From Halalkalibacter sp. APA_J-10(15) (GTDB lineage: Bacteria; Bacillota; Bacilli; Bacillales; Bacillaceae_D), in the NCBI RefSeq assembly GCF_023017105.1, contig NZ_JALKEV010000012.1, positions 62,001 to 126,000 on the forward strand: a stretch of DNA of 64,000 bases, given 5' to 3'. Shown here in pieces: positions 1 through 8,278 of this stretch (the first letter of the stretch is position 1; each line of letters opens with the position of its first letter). The notes beneath the pieces are model-generated. The model saw nothing but the letters and a program-made list of their open reading frames with translations, did not search any database and was not told the DNA's origin. A program made the position numbers and the translations under genes.

Positions 1-1
1 G

Positions 2-100
2 GGTGAAATGCGGATTAAATTTGACCACTTAGCAGCTATTATGAACGAAGCTAATGATGATAAGGAGGATGATATGAATGCAACAGCCTCAAGTTCATAG
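2..100 (+). CDS. C-terminal end of a SNF2-type helicase (YqhH-like), partial
   Basis: An open frame enters from the left edge and ends at TAG 98-100. Only 32 residues are visible, with an acidic, serine-ended tail. Too little remains to identify it by motif. The assignment rests on position: in Bacillus a SNF2-family helicase (yqhH) lies directly upstream of yqhG on the same strand. The frame overlaps the yqhG start by 23 bases, which suggests translational coupling. Seen: the open frame and overlap. Inferred: helicase identity. Confidence 0.45.
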   Translation, partial: GEMRIKFDHLAAIMNEANDDKEDDMNATASSS

Positions 101-872
101 TTTTCTCGAACGATTCTTTCAAGCAAATGATAGCGACCTTATTGAAAATGAGAGAAGCTATTTGACTGTTCAGCTTTCTATCGATCTTGATAAACGTTTA
201 ATGAACCGCCCTTTTTATTGGCACTATTTAGAAAAAACAGGTGGAGCACCACAACCAATGCAAGTAACTTTCATTACAGATCCAGCAAATGCACCAGATC
301 ATCTCAAAGGTGAGCCTGTCTACTTTGGTTCACCTAGACTTAGACAAATATTCACAGCGACGAGAGAGTTAGGTGGGTTCATTCGCTTATACGAGCAAAC
401 GGCTCTACAATCTCAGAAATCTAACCCTCTTCACCCCTGGTTATGTCTAAATACAAAAATCTCATTCCAATGTGATCGAAAAAAGGATGTGTTTTTATCA
501 CTCGGATTAAATCTGATTCATGGGCAGATCGTACCGAACTTTTTTGAGCAATTACAACAAAAAACGTTAACTCCGACAATCCCTGACTACTGTTTCACGT
601 TAACACCGCTTATTAAACCCAAAAGTGGTCTAGTTCGTATCCAAAAAATGGTCCAAACCTTTATTGACAATGAAGATGATACATGGGCAAGGGAGGCATT
701 GGAGCGTTGGGATAAGGACCTCGCTTTATTAGAAGCCTTTTATGAAGATTATATCGAAAAACCCGAAGCATACGAAATTGAACGAAAAGCACTGGAAGAA
801 CAATACAAACCAACTGTCAACATCTCGATTATTAACGGAGGAATGTTTTACTTAAATCAACAAGTGTTCTAA
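78..872 (+). CDS. yqhG: YqhG family protein of unknown function
   Basis: 264 residues, matching the YqhG family of Bacillaceae in length and in its N-terminal stretch (FFQAN, then MNRPFYWHYLEKTGG near residues 41-56). No catalytic motif, signal peptide or membrane segment is visible, so it should be a soluble cytoplasmic protein. The start is the ATG nine bases after AAGGAGG; an ATG four bases earlier lies in the helicase frame. It follows the helicase with an overlap and is closed by a strong hairpin at 894-937. The biochemical role of the family is not known to me. Confidence 0.85.
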   Translation: MQQPQVHSFLERFFQANDSDLIENERSYLTVQLSIDLDKRLMNRPFYWHYLEKTGGAPQPMQVTFITDPANAPDHLKGEPVYFGSPRLRQIFTATRELGGFIRLYEQTALQSQKSNPLHPWLCLNTKISFQCDRKKDVFLSLGLNLIHGQIVPNFFEQLQQKTLTPTIPDYCFTLTPLIKPKSGLVRIQKMVQTFIDNEDDTWAREALERWDKDLALLEAFYEDYIEKPEAYEIERKALEEQYKPTVNISIINGGMFYLNQQVF

Positions 873-893
873 GAAAAACGCTATCGCGTTTTT

Positions 894-937
894 ACTTAAG
901 CGTTGGCGGAGCCGTTACAACGCTTTTAAGTTTTTTT
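894..937 (+). terminator. Rho-independent terminator after yqhG
   Basis: A stem made of CTTAAGCGTT and AACGCTTTTAAG is followed by seven T. The loop holds GGCGGAGCC, a module that also occurs inside the R2 repeats, so this terminator may derive from an R2 copy. Confidence 0.8.
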
Positions 938-1249
938 GAAAGTGGGATTCTTTCATAAAAACGTGTAACGAACGAGGCCAGCGCCACCCATGAATTCTCC
1001 TACATCTTCCTCGATTCTTCCCTAACTTACATTGCGACATTTATATTCTATAATATATGGAATCACTTATAAATTCTGGTTATGTAAAAGAAACTGAGCA
1101 GCAGTCATTTTTTAATTATGCCTTCTGAAGTCGTCACAAGGGCTTTAGGTTGGGTGAGCAGACGTACCACAAATTCACTTCCCCTCACCTTCATAAATTA
1201 GATTTTCTCTCTTCTTACATAAAAAATGTCATTAATTTAAATGAGAAAC
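938..1249. other. Intergenic stretch without a gene
   Basis: About 310 bases between the yqhG and yqgW terminators with no supported frame. It contains a short segment (1064-1099) about 80 percent identical to 9080-9116 next to the tRNA cluster terminator, and fragments resembling decayed R2 sequence. Confidence 0.6.
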
Positions 1250-1283
1250 AAAAAAGTGAGCCAAGAATATAATCCTGACTCAC
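1250..1283 (-). terminator. Terminator of yqgW
   Basis: On the minus strand GTGAGTC and GGCTCAC pair around an AT-rich loop and are followed by six T. It starts 8 bases after the yqgW stop. Confidence 0.8.
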
Positions 1284-1291
1284 TCAACTCA

Positions 1292-1474
1292 CTATTGTGG
1301 AACGCCTCCACCTGTACGGATGAATTCAACGATTGTGGCAATCGCAAACCATCCAAACACGACAAACGAAATACCTGCAAATCCAACCGCAAAGAAGTTC
1401 GCTCTTCGCATCTCACGGAAAATAGCTATAGCACATAGTACAGCTATTATTAAAAAAGTAATCGACAAGAACAA
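1292..1474 (-). CDS. yqgW: Small membrane protein, DUF2759/YqgW type
   Basis: A 60-residue protein with two hydrophobic segments (about residues 3-19 and 27-48) separated by a basic stretch containing FREMRRANFF, the pattern of the DUF2759/YqgW family. A TTG start at 1474 is preferred because AAGGAGGG lies seven bases before it; the longer frame to 1507 would put this ribosome site inside the gene. As in B. subtilis it sits beside yqgX and close to yqgY, though here yqgX is on the opposite strand. Function unknown; probably an integral membrane protein. Confidence 0.75.
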   Translation of the reverse strand: MFLSITFLIIAVLCAIAIFREMRRANFFAVGFAGISFVVFGWFAIATIVEFIRTGGGVPQ

Positions 1475-1698
1475 CGCATTTCCCTCCTTATGTAATTCCC
1501 ACGCCAAATGTCACTAATTTTATTATAGATCTAAACTTCATCCATACTACTGTCATATTTGACAAAACTAGTACAACTTGACTTTTCCATTTTAGCTTGA
1601 ACCATTTACGTCTATTTTACTCTTTATTTAAACGTTTGTCGAGATACTAGTTAATCATGTATGATAATAACAGTATAAAATTGGAGGGAATTGAACTG

Positions 1699-2334
1699 AT
1701 GAAATGGACACAACTACCACTAGGCCCACTTCAAACTAATGCCTATGTGATTCAAAATGAACAAAAAGAAGCAATCATTGTCGACCCAGGTGGCAATGGT
1801 ACACAATTAATCAACTGGCTTCATCAACAAGAATTACGTCCACTGGCGATTCTATTAACACATGCTCACTTTGACCATATTGGTGCAGTTGATGATGTCC
1901 GGCAAGCATTCTCATGCCCTGTTTACCTTCATAAACAAGAAGCAGAATGGTTAGGCGATTCAACATTAAATGGCTCTAGTCGTTTCATGGGAGATGACGC
2001 TATTATCATTAAAGAAGCAGATCACTTAATCGCAGCAGAAGAACCATTAACGATCGGTTCATTTACATTTACATTATATGAAACACCAGGTCACTCCCCA
2101 GGAAGTGTATCTTATTATTTAAAGGATCAGTCAATTATTTTTTCAGGTGATGTCTTATTTCAACAAAGCATCGGCCGAACTGACCTACCTGGAGGAAATC
2201 ACGAGCAGCTATTACAAAGCATTCATTCAAAGCTACTCGACTTACCTGAAGATACCGTAGTCGCTTGTGGACACGGTAGCCCTACAACAATCGGACAGGA
2301 AATGGATCAAAATCCATTTTTATCAGGGTTTTGA
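1699..2334 (+). CDS. yqgX: MBL-fold metallohydrolase YqgX (glyoxalase II-like)
   Basis: A 211-residue metallo-beta-lactamase-fold hydrolase. The HxHxDH zinc motif is seen as THAHFDHIGA near residues 51-60, with downstream metal ligands in ETPGHSPGS, FSGDVLF and the C-terminal CGHGSPT. The family binds two metal ions and cleaves thioesters such as S-lactoylglutathione or bacillithiol adducts; the substrate here is inferred only. The ATG at 1699 is chosen because GGAGGG is ten bases upstream and it gives the 211-residue length of B. subtilis YqgX; an earlier ATG at 1657 has no ribosome site. A short hairpin with a T run overlaps the stop codon. Confidence 0.9.
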   Translation: MKWTQLPLGPLQTNAYVIQNEQKEAIIVDPGGNGTQLINWLHQQELRPLAILLTHAHFDHIGAVDDVRQAFSCPVYLHKQEAEWLGDSTLNGSSRFMGDDAIIIKEADHLIAAEEPLTIGSFTFTLYETPGHSPGSVSYYLKDQSIIFSGDVLFQQSIGRTDLPGGNHEQLLQSIHSKLLDLPEDTVVACGHGSPTTIGQEMDQNPFLSGF

Positions 2335-2487
2335 TCCTGTTTTTTTAATAGTGTCAAATGTGTTTCGGTAACTTGAAGTTATCAGAAGTTGTCCTTTTTC
2401 AGTGTGAAAATAAACTGTTTTTATAAAGATTGTCGTTCTGACGATGGATTATTCTCATAGTGGGTGGAGCGCAATGGAACGAACCTG

Positions 2488-2608
2488 AACCTGTGACAGC
2501 CCCTTACTTTAAAGAGTCAGAAATAATGAAAGTCGGTGAAATTTTACTTATCGTAAAATTCCACCGACTTTTTCATTTCAGAGGAAGGTTGTGTCCCACC
2601 TCTTTTTT
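2488..2608 (+). repeat. R1 dispersed repeat, copy 1
   Basis: About 120 bases closely matching 42311-42438 and, in inverted orientation, the left part of 61786-62305. The shared core pairs AGTCGGTGAAATTTTAC with GTAAAATTCCACCGACTT, flanked by ATAATGAAA and TTTCATTTCAGAGG. The right end GTGTCCCACCTCTTTT matches the family end GTCCCAGCCTCTTTT; the left end is decayed. Not coding. It lies between convergent yqgX and yqgY and probably terminates transcription. Confidence 0.8.
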
Positions 2609-2626
2609 TAAAATATGTATGAACCA

Positions 2627-2869
2627 TTAATGTCCAAAGCTTGGCACTAACAAGAATGTAGAATAAATCGTGAAGCCAACAAAGAATATTGTACAATAAG
2701 CACCGAAAATATATATATACACACGTTCTGATAAGTTCAAGTAACTTAATGCAAGTAAAGCACCTGTTTGAGCGAAGAATAATAATGCCATATTAAACAT
2801 ATCACCAACAAAAAACAACACAGCAAAAATCCCTGTCCAAAACGCGAGCACTCGATACATACGATCCAT
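2627..2869 (-). CDS. yqgY: DUF2626 membrane protein YqgY
   Basis: An 80-residue, almost entirely hydrophobic protein with about three membrane segments. It begins MDRMYRVLAFWTGIFAV and contains LSYLNLSERVYIYIFGAY, both typical of the DUF2626/YqgY family. Two adjacent ATG codons follow AAGGAGGG; the second is chosen for its six-base spacing. It converges on yqgX across the R1 repeat. Role unknown. Confidence 0.85.
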   Translation of the reverse strand: MDRMYRVLAFWTGIFAVLFFVGDMFNMALLFFAQTGALLALSYLNLSERVYIYIFGAYCTIFFVGFTIYSTFLLVPSFGH

Positions 2870-3011
2870 CATTTTCCCTCCTTCACATGCAAGTATTCCA
2901 TCCTATCTGTTAAATTGGTCACATACTAAATAATGAATACATGATCATTATATACATAGTTCGCAAACTTGTAAATGCTTCTTCCATGTCAAAACTGTGT
3001 CAACTATCCTT

Positions 3012-3058
3012 AGACAATACCTAATACCATTTCGTTCTTACGATATCAGGTATTGTCC
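3012..3058 (-). terminator. Hairpin downstream of yqzE
   Basis: Complementary arms GGACAATACCT and AGGTATTGTCT, separated by 25 bases, lie just after the yqzE stop. There is no long T run, so it may be a transcript 3-prime stabiliser rather than a true terminator. Confidence 0.5.
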
Positions 3059-3064
3059 AAACAC

Positions 3065-3253
3065 TTATTTATTTTTTCTCTTATTTCGAACTAACAAGGA
3101 AAAAGCCATAGGTATCATGCCAAACAAATGAAAGGACAAAGGAGGTCTGTTCATTTTTCGTTCCTCTTTCACACTCTTCCTCACTTCACTTGGCTGATCC
3201 ATTTTCGTCACAACTTGCTCCGTTAAATATTTGACATAATCATTAATGGACAA
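3065..3253 (-). CDS. yqzE: YqzE family small protein
   Basis: 62 residues starting MSINDYVKYLTEQVV with a basic middle, a hydrophobic stretch (FHLFGMIPMAFSLLV, about residues 42-56) and a basic tail, as in the YqzE family next to comGG in Bacillus. It uses a TTG start just after GAGGTGAAGGA. It lies at the end of the comG-aroK transcription direction, 40 bases from aroK, so co-transcription is likely. Function unknown; a single-pass membrane location is inferred. Confidence 0.8.
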   Translation of the reverse strand: MSINDYVKYLTEQVVTKMDQPSEVRKSVKEERKMNRPPLSFHLFGMIPMAFSLLVRNKRKNK

Positions 3254-3293
3254 TATCCTTCACCTCACTACTATATAAGTAGTATGTCCATTT

Positions 3294-3800
3294 TTATCTC
3301 TTTCTACGCCATAATGTAATGGCTTCTACAATTTCTTCAACACTTTTTTTAGTTGTATCAATGATGACATCAGCCTCTTCGTACACAACCATTCGAGAAC
3401 GAAATAGTGCAGTAATTTTCTCCTCGTCTCGATGTTGAATGAGTGGCCTAGACGTATCATCCTCTAACCGTCTAATGATCTCTTCAATATCACAATACAA
3501 ATAAACGATTTTCCCTTGTCGTTTCATCAGCTTCCTATTTTCTTCTCTCCCTACTATACCACCACCTGTTGTGATAATAAGGGAATCCGCTTTAATCGAT
3601 TTTAACGCTTCTGTTTCCAAATCGCGAAAATGCGCTTCCCCTTCGTCAGCAAAAATCTCAGCTATTGATTTTTTTTCCTTATGTTCTATCCACTGATCAG
3701 TATCGATTACATCCATAGACCATTTTTCTCCTAATTTCGAACCGACAGTTGTCTTACCTGACCCCATAAACCCAGTTAAATAAATCAACTTACGCTCCAC
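3294..3800 (-). CDS. aroK: Shikimate kinase
   Basis: Catalyses ATP-dependent 3-phosphorylation of shikimate in aromatic amino acid synthesis. The Walker A motif GFMGSGKTT is near residues 10-18, the shikimate-binding DTD follows at about 34-36, then an FRDLE segment, GGG near residue 80, and the lid arginines RPL. The 168-residue length suits the family. A GTG start at 3800 is preferred because AGGAGGG lies eight bases before it; the ATG at 3818 would coincide with that ribosome site. It overlaps the end of comGG by 11 bases, so it is the distal gene of the com transcription unit, as in related bacilli. Confidence 0.92.
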   Translation of the reverse strand: MERKLIYLTGFMGSGKTTVGSKLGEKWSMDVIDTDQWIEHKEKKSIAEIFADEGEAHFRDLETEALKSIKADSLIITTGGGIVGREENRKLMKRQGKIVYLYCDIEEIIRRLEDDTSRPLIQHRDEEKITALFRSRMVVYEEADVIIDTTKKSVEEIVEAITLWRRKR

Positions 3801-4182
3801 CCGTTGTTCCCTCCTCATAAATCTCTATTTGTTGCTGTTCAATATTTATATACATCCACGCACGCCTTGTTTCACCTGAATAGAGCTGTGCTACAATCAT
3901 AAATTGCTGTAGATCGTCAATTTCTTCTCTAAAAGTAAGTGTAACCTCCCCATCTTCGTATGAAAAGCTTAATTTTTCATTTAATTGATGACCTTTTTCT
4001 GCTAGTATTGCTTGCACGTCTGCATAAGCCAAATGCAAAAGTGAATCTACTTTCAAATGATGAACTTGTTCTTTTAACAATTTCTTATCCATGACAAATT
4101 GATGAATTTGAAACGCAACAAAGATAACAACGAGAAAACATACCATAAGCACAATGGGATAAATAAATCCTCGTTCATTCAT
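3790..4182 (-). CDS. comGG: Competence pseudopilus minor protein ComGG
   Basis: 130 residues: a short N-terminus with MNERG, a hydrophobic segment at about 7-28 and a soluble remainder, consistent with ComGG, a minor component of the transformation pseudopilus. It lacks the full GFTLxE prepilin box of the other comG pseudopilins, as known for ComGG. The ATG follows the comGF stop by one base, a tight operon junction. Identity rests on order (after comGF, before aroK/yqzE) as much as on sequence, since ComGG diverges quickly. Confidence 0.8.
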   Translation of the reverse strand: MNERGFIYPIVLMVCFLVVIFVAFQIHQFVMDKKLLKEQVHHLKVDSLLHLAYADVQAILAEKGHQLNEKLSFSYEDGEVTLTFREEIDDLQQFMIVAQLYSGETRRAWMYINIEQQQIEIYEEGTTGGA

Positions 4183-4183
4183 T

Positions 4184-4633
4184 TCATTCTAATACCTTTA
4201 ACATCGGAATCATCGACTTTTCATACGTTCGACCATTTTCAAGCACAACTGCACAATGGACCATCGCTTTCATTTCGTCACAACGAAACATAAATACGTC
4301 CTCAAGCATCAATACATGACCTAAACCATTTACATTTCTTCTAACCCGGTTTTCATTCCACATTTGATAACGAATCACATCCTTATTCCCTTTTGTTAAC
4401 ACTAAATGGTCGTGACTATAATCAACTGAAATAGTCTCTCTTACATCTCGATCTAAATATTGGAAAAAGACAGTAACCTCTTGTTCTTTTACGTTTCCAG
4501 GTTTCATTTGTTCAATGACCGTAGTTATAATTAATGGAATCATTGAAGCAATTACTAATAAAATCATCAAAACAATTAACATCTCAAATAAGGTAAAGCC
4601 TTTATTAGTGCGTAGCAACGAAGCAATGTTCAT
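4184..4633 (-). CDS. comGF: Competence pseudopilin ComGF
   Basis: 149 residues with the prepilin motif NKGFTLFEMLIVL (glycine before Phe, Glu at +5) followed by a hydrophobic helix, so it should be processed by the prepilin peptidase ComC and act as a minor pseudopilin in DNA uptake. The ATG at 4633 is preferred because GGGAGGG lies just upstream; the earlier ATG at 4645 overlaps that site. It overlaps comGE by 29 bases. Confidence 0.85.
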   Translation of the reverse strand: MNIASLLRTNKGFTLFEMLIVLMILLVIASMIPLIITTVIEQMKPGNVKEQEVTVFFQYLDRDVRETISVDYSHDHLVLTKGNKDVIRYQMWNENRVRRNVNGLGHVLMLEDVFMFRCDEMKAMVHCAVVLENGRTYEKSMIPMLKVLE

Positions 4634-4925
4634 AATCCCTCCCATTTAATGCAATCCAACTTGCACAAAAGCGCACAATATGATTATCAATAAATTCGTA
4701 TGTGAACAGTATATCTTCATTGACTACCGGTTCATTCATGAGCCCAGAAACACGATAATAATGCATCGACTCTTCTAATAAGAAAAGAACTTCCCTTTCC
4801 TGCTTATTCGCACTAAGTTCCTGTTGAACGATAACGATAATAGGTAAAAGTGACATAACAATGATCATCAAGCAACTAAGTGCAAACATAACCTCTACAA
4901 GTGTAAGACCTTTATTGCTTAGCAT
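4605..4925 (-). CDS. comGE: Competence pseudopilin ComGE
   Basis: 106 residues. The N-terminus MLSNKGLTLVEVMFAL is a type IV prepilin cleavage site followed by a hydrophobic helix (about residues 7-30). Its short globular part and position between comGD and comGF identify it as ComGE, a minor pseudopilin. It overlaps comGD by 14 bases and comGF by 29 bases, suggesting translational coupling. Confidence 0.85.
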   Translation of the reverse strand: MLSNKGLTLVEVMFALSCLMIIVMSLLPIIVIVQQELSANKQEREVLFLLEESMHYYRVSGLMNEPVVNEDILFTYEFIDNHIVRFCASWIALNGRDYEHCFVATH

Positions 4926-5346
4926 ATGAGATCATTCCTTTACCTAAATAAATGGTATAGCGATATGTCTGTTCACCAATAGTAACAAAGAATTGACCGG
5001 AATGTGTTGGATGCCCTGAAGGTTGAAAGGAAATCGATTGGAGTGGCAATGAACTTGAGCGGGCACTTAAATGAGGAATTGATTCACGTTGTAAAATAAC
5101 TTCACTGACTGAGTATTGAACACGATACGTATTTTGGTTAAACCTCACATACGTTTGACGTCCTTGCGACATCGCTGTCTGCTGAGCAAAAAGTAAATCA
5201 TCTTTTATTTGCCTGGCGATGACATCAGAATGAAAAGCATTATTGGTCATTGAAGGAAAGAGGACAAGGGGGATGGTTAATAGAAGCAATAAGATTGAAA
5301 GGGTCACTAACAATTCAATCAATGTAAATCCATTCTTAGTGGCCAT
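4912..5346 (-). CDS. comGD: Competence pseudopilin ComGD
   Basis: 144 residues starting MATKNGFTLIELLVTL: prepilin box with Glu at +5 and a hydrophobic helix, then a beta-rich domain with QAQTAMSQGRQTY-like features of GspH/ComGD pseudopilins. Its ATG overlaps the comGC stop (TAATG), so it is translated coupled to comGC. Needed with ComGC, GE, GF and GG for assembly of the transformation pilus. Confidence 0.85.
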   Translation of the reverse strand: MATKNGFTLIELLVTLSILLLLLTIPLVLFPSMTNNAFHSDVIARQIKDDLLFAQQTAMSQGRQTYVRFNQNTYRVQYSVSEVILQRESIPHLSARSSSLPLQSISFQPSGHPTHSGQFFVTIGEQTYRYTIYLGKGMISYAKQ

Positions 5347-5648
5347 TATTCAACGGATACTTTTTGTGAATTTGAGTCAATCATTAACTTTGATCCATTG
5401 GGACACTCATCTGTCTCAATATAATCACCTACTAACGGAGCCAATGAATTTAATTTCTCACCAGTCTCGACAAAATAGGCATAAACTTGAGCTTGTACTA
5501 GTTTTACAGTTGCTTCACAGCTAGTCTCTTGAGCTATGTCACTATTTTTAGTAAGATTAGGAACAACTAGTACAAGCAACAAGGATATGATCATAAGCAC
5601 GACTAACATTTCAACTAAGGTAAAACCTCGTTGATTCAGTCTTTTCAA
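5346..5648 (-). CDS. comGC: Major competence pseudopilin ComGC
   Basis: 100 residues from the preferred TTG start at 5648, with the prepilin motif QRGFTLVEMLVVLMI near residues 5-19. ComGC is the main subunit of the transformation pilus, cleaved before Phe by ComC. Two cysteines (in ETSCEATV and TDECPNG) fit the family intramolecular disulfide. The frame extends to a GTG at 5657, but AGAGGTGA lies immediately before the TTG. Unusually, comGB and comGA are not upstream; they lie 5.3 kb away, so this half of the operon needs its own promoter or very long read-through. Confidence 0.92.
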   Translation of the reverse strand: MKRLNQRGFTLVEMLVVLMIISLLLVLVVPNLTKNSDIAQETSCEATVKLVQAQVYAYFVETGEKLNSLAPLVGDYIETDECPNGSKLMIDSNSQKVSVE

Positions 5649-5666
5649 ATAAATCACCTCTGGATT

Positions 5667-5741
5667 TTAGAATAATGTTTTTGAAGATTTCAAGTAGTAA
5701 GAGAGCTTACATGTGAGGAGTTGCAAGAGGGGGGGTTGCAT
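5667..5741 (-). CDS. Possible 24-residue leader peptide ahead of comGC
   Basis: A 25-codon frame starts at an ATG five bases after a near-perfect ribosome site AAAGGAGG and ends 18 bases before the comGC start. Its fourth codon region contains a run of seven C. It has no recognisable family. It may be a leader peptide, the relic of a gene cut by the insertion that split comG, or chance. The strength of the ribosome site is the only support. Confidence 0.3.
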   Translation of the reverse strand: MQPPLLQLLTCKLSYYLKSSKTLF

Positions 5742-5776
5742 TCATGCCTCCTTTCTTATGAGCATACTACATATAT

Positions 5777-5807
5777 TTGACATTGATACTATTATTCCTT
5801 CTATAAA
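5777..5807 (+). promoter_or_regulatory. Probable promoter of yidD
   Basis: TTGACA at 5777-5782 and an AT-rich -10 (CTATAA/TATAAA, 5801-5807) with 18-19 base spacing, upstream of the yidD ribosome site AAAGGAG. Confidence 0.55.
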
Positions 5808-5835
5808 ATAAAACTATTTACTAAAGGAGTTTACA

Positions 5836-6078
5836 ATGAAGAAACTATTTATCCTCATGATTAGAGGATACCAGCGCTTTTTATCACCATTAAAGCCTCC
5901 TACTTGTCGCTTCTATCCAACTTGTTCTCACTATGGCATTGAGGCTATACAAAGATTCGGTGTACTTAAAGGAAGTTGGCTCACAATCAAAAGAATAAGC
6001 AAATGTCATCCTTTTCATCCAGGAGGCATCGACCCTGTACCAGAGAAGAAAAAAATGAGTAGAAGTTGTACAAATTAG
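5836..6078 (+). CDS. yidD: Membrane protein insertion efficiency factor YidD
   Basis: 80 residues of the YidD (UPF0161) family. The N-terminus carries an amphipathic segment with [10 protein letters not shown], followed by the conserved [10 protein letters not shown] motif (near residues 24-33) and the CHPFHPGG motif. The family sits at the inner face of the membrane and assists YidC/Oxa1-type insertion. It is the only plus-strand gene in the block separating the comG halves and ends at a bidirectional terminator facing cadA. Confidence 0.92.
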   Translation: MKKLFILMIRGYQRFLSPLKPPTCRFYPTCSHYGIEAIQRFGVLKGSWLTIKRISKCHPFHPGGIDPVPEKKKMSRSCTN

Positions 6079-6105
6079 AGTTTAAGTTTTACTCGTACTT
6101 ATTCA

Positions 6106-6140
6106 AACGTCGGCTATGAGTGTTTCTCATAGCCGACGTT
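6106..6140. terminator. Bidirectional terminator between yidD and cadA
   Basis: A perfect 15-base stem (AACGTCGGCTATGAG and its complement) with a five-base loop; a T run follows on the plus side and an A-rich stretch serves the minus side. Confidence 0.85.
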
Positions 6141-6161
6141 ACTCAAGCTTTTTTTACATAA

Positions 6162-8276
6162 TCACCCCTCTTTTAATTTAGCAAGTCGTAGTCCATTCAT
6201 CGTGACAAGTAATGTCGCACCAACATCAGCCACAATCGCTAACCATAAAGGGAGCCAGCCAAACATAATAAGCAATATCGCCACTAGTTTAATCGTTAAT
6301 GAAAAAGCAATATTCTGTTTTATGACAGCTAACGTTTTCCGACTCATGCGGATCATATATGGGACTTTCCCAATATCATCTGCCATTAACGCAATGTCTG
6401 CCGTCTCTAGCGCTGTATCAGTACCCACACCTCCCATAGCAATTCCAACGTTTGCTGTAGCTAACGCCGGAGCATCATTTATTCCATCACCTACCATTGC
6501 AACTCTTCCACCAGATTTCTTTAAATTTTTTACCACATGTAGCTTATCCTCTGGTAAAAGCTCAGCTTTTACTTCAATACCACCTAACTGTTTAGCAATT
6601 CCAGCAGCTGTCAAACGATGATCTCCTGTTAACATTACCATCTTTTCCAACCCTAACTGTTTAAGCTGATGCAAACTTTTTTCACTTGATTTTCGAATTT
6701 CATCTCTTACTGCAATGGCTCCAATTAGCTCATGCGCGTCAGCAACGACAACAACCGTCTTGCCTTCATGTTGTAATCGGGTGATATGATGAGAAACTCT
6801 ATCTTCGTATGTTTCTTGACAATTTGCCTTAATAAATTCTACATTTCCAATCCAATAACGCTTCTCGTTAACGGTTGCCTGAATTCCTTTGCCTGTTACA
6901 GATATAAACTCACTCACATCATATTCACACTTATCATCGTTCCCAGTTTGTTCAGACTTCCTTACGATCGCTTTTGCCAATGGATGCTGCGAACCACGTT
7001 CAATCACTGCTACATGATGAAACCAATTTTCCTTTTCTTTAAAAGAAACGATGTCCGTCACTTCTGGTTGCCCTTTTGTTAATGTCCCAGTTTTGTCAAA
7101 GGCTATCGTCGTCAGAGAGCTTAACGCTTCTAAATACATCCCACCTTTAACAAGCACACCATTACGTGCGGCCGTTCCGATTGCTGTTACAATTGAAACA
7201 GGTGTTGAAATAATCAAGGCACACGGACATGCAACGACCAATAGAGCTAATCCCCTATAGACCCACTCATTCCAGCTACCGTCGAAAAGTAATGGTGGAA
7301 TAACCACAACAGTAAACGCAATGACAATGACAATCGGCGTGTAATACTTAGCAAAACGATCAACAAATGCTTGTGCGGGAGCCCGCTCTGCTTGTGCCTC
7401 TTCTACTAAATGTATGATTTTTGAAATGGTTGTATCTTCCTTTTTTTTAGTTACTTGCACTTCAATTATTCCGTTCTCATTAAATGTTCCAGCAAAGACA
7501 TCATGACCAACTTCCTTCACTACAGGAATCGATTCACCCGTAATCGGTGCTTGGTTAATCGTTGATACCCCCTTGACGACGGTTCCATCAAGTGATACCT
7601 TGTCACCTGGCTTCACAAGCATTGTATCGCCAACTACGACTTCATCAACCTTCGTCTCAACCCACTCTCCACCTTTCTTAATGAAGGCTTTCTTAGGTGC
7701 CATCCCCATTAAAGACCGAATCGATTTTCGTGCTCGATCCATTGAATACATTTCTAACCATTCACTAATTGAAAAAAAGAAGACAACCGCAGCTCCTTCA
7801 GCCCACTCCCCAATAAAAACCGCTCCTATAATAGCAATGGTCATGAGCGCCTTCATATCAAAACGAAAAGCAACAATATTTTTTACACCTTGAATAAATA
7901 AACGATAACCTCCGATGATCATCGCTAAAGCAAATAACAATACCGGCCAATAAGAGCCCTCACTGACACCGAGGTATAATGCCAAGCCTACTAGTAATAG
8001 TACTCCTGATACAAGCGTTGGCCATGCTCCTTTTCGCCTCCACAATGAAACATGTAACAGCTCTTCATTTTCCGCTGACACTTTGAGATGATCAAACGAT
8101 CCCGCTCGCTCTAATTCTTCGATTGATACGTCTCCGTGTACCGATAACTTGGCAGTCGCAAAATGAACTTTAGCCTCTTGAACACCTGGAAGGTTTCTCA
8201 CGTTCTTTTCAAATTGAGCGGAGCAATCCGTACAAGATAATCCTTGTATATGAAATCGTTTTTCCTCTATTTTCAT
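6162..8276 (-). CDS. cadA: Cadmium/zinc/lead P-type ATPase CadA
   Basis: 704 residues, a P1B-type ATPase exporting divalent soft metals. An N-terminal metal-binding domain has CTDC at residues 15-18; after the first membrane helices come the actuator motif TGES, the CPC transmembrane metal site in VVACPCALI, the phosphorylation site DKTGTLTKG, an HPLA motif and the hinge GDGINDAPAL. CPC with a single HMA domain is the pattern of Cd/Zn/Pb exporters. It begins two bases after the cadC stop, so both are transcribed from the cadC promoter and should be induced by cadmium or zinc. Confidence 0.93.
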   Translation of the reverse strand: MKIEEKRFHIQGLSCTDCSAQFEKNVRNLPGVQEAKVHFATAKLSVHGDVSIEELERAGSFDHLKVSAENEELLHVSLWRRKGAWPTLVSGVLLLVGLALYLGVSEGSYWPVLLFALAMIIGGYRLFIQGVKNIVAFRFDMKALMTIAIIGAVFIGEWAEGAAVVFFFSISEWLEMYSMDRARKSIRSLMGMAPKKAFIKKGGEWVETKVDEVVVGDTMLVKPGDKVSLDGTVVKGVSTINQAPITGESIPVVKEVGHDVFAGTFNENGIIEVQVTKKKEDTTISKIIHLVEEAQAERAPAQAFVDRFAKYYTPIVIVIAFTVVVIPPLLFDGSWNEWVYRGLALLVVACPCALIISTPVSIVTAIGTAARNGVLVKGGMYLEALSSLTTIAFDKTGTLTKGQPEVTDIVSFKEKENWFHHVAVIERGSQHPLAKAIVRKSEQTGNDDKCEYDVSEFISVTGKGIQATVNEKRYWIGNVEFIKANCQETYEDRVSHHITRLQHEGKTVVVVADAHELIGAIAVRDEIRKSSEKSLHQLKQLGLEKMVMLTGDHRLTAAGIAKQLGGIEVKAELLPEDKLHVVKNLKKSGGRVAMVGDGINDAPALATANVGIAMGGVGTDTALETADIALMADDIGKVPYMIRMSRKTLAVIKQNIAFSLTIKLVAILLIMFGWLPLWLAIVADVGATLLVTMNGLRLAKLKEG

Positions 8277-8278
8277 TG

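Noticed and set aside
6202-7893. Several plus-strand open frames inside cadA
   Set aside because: They are antisense shadows of a clearly conserved P-type ATPase; no ribosome sites and no recognisable proteins.
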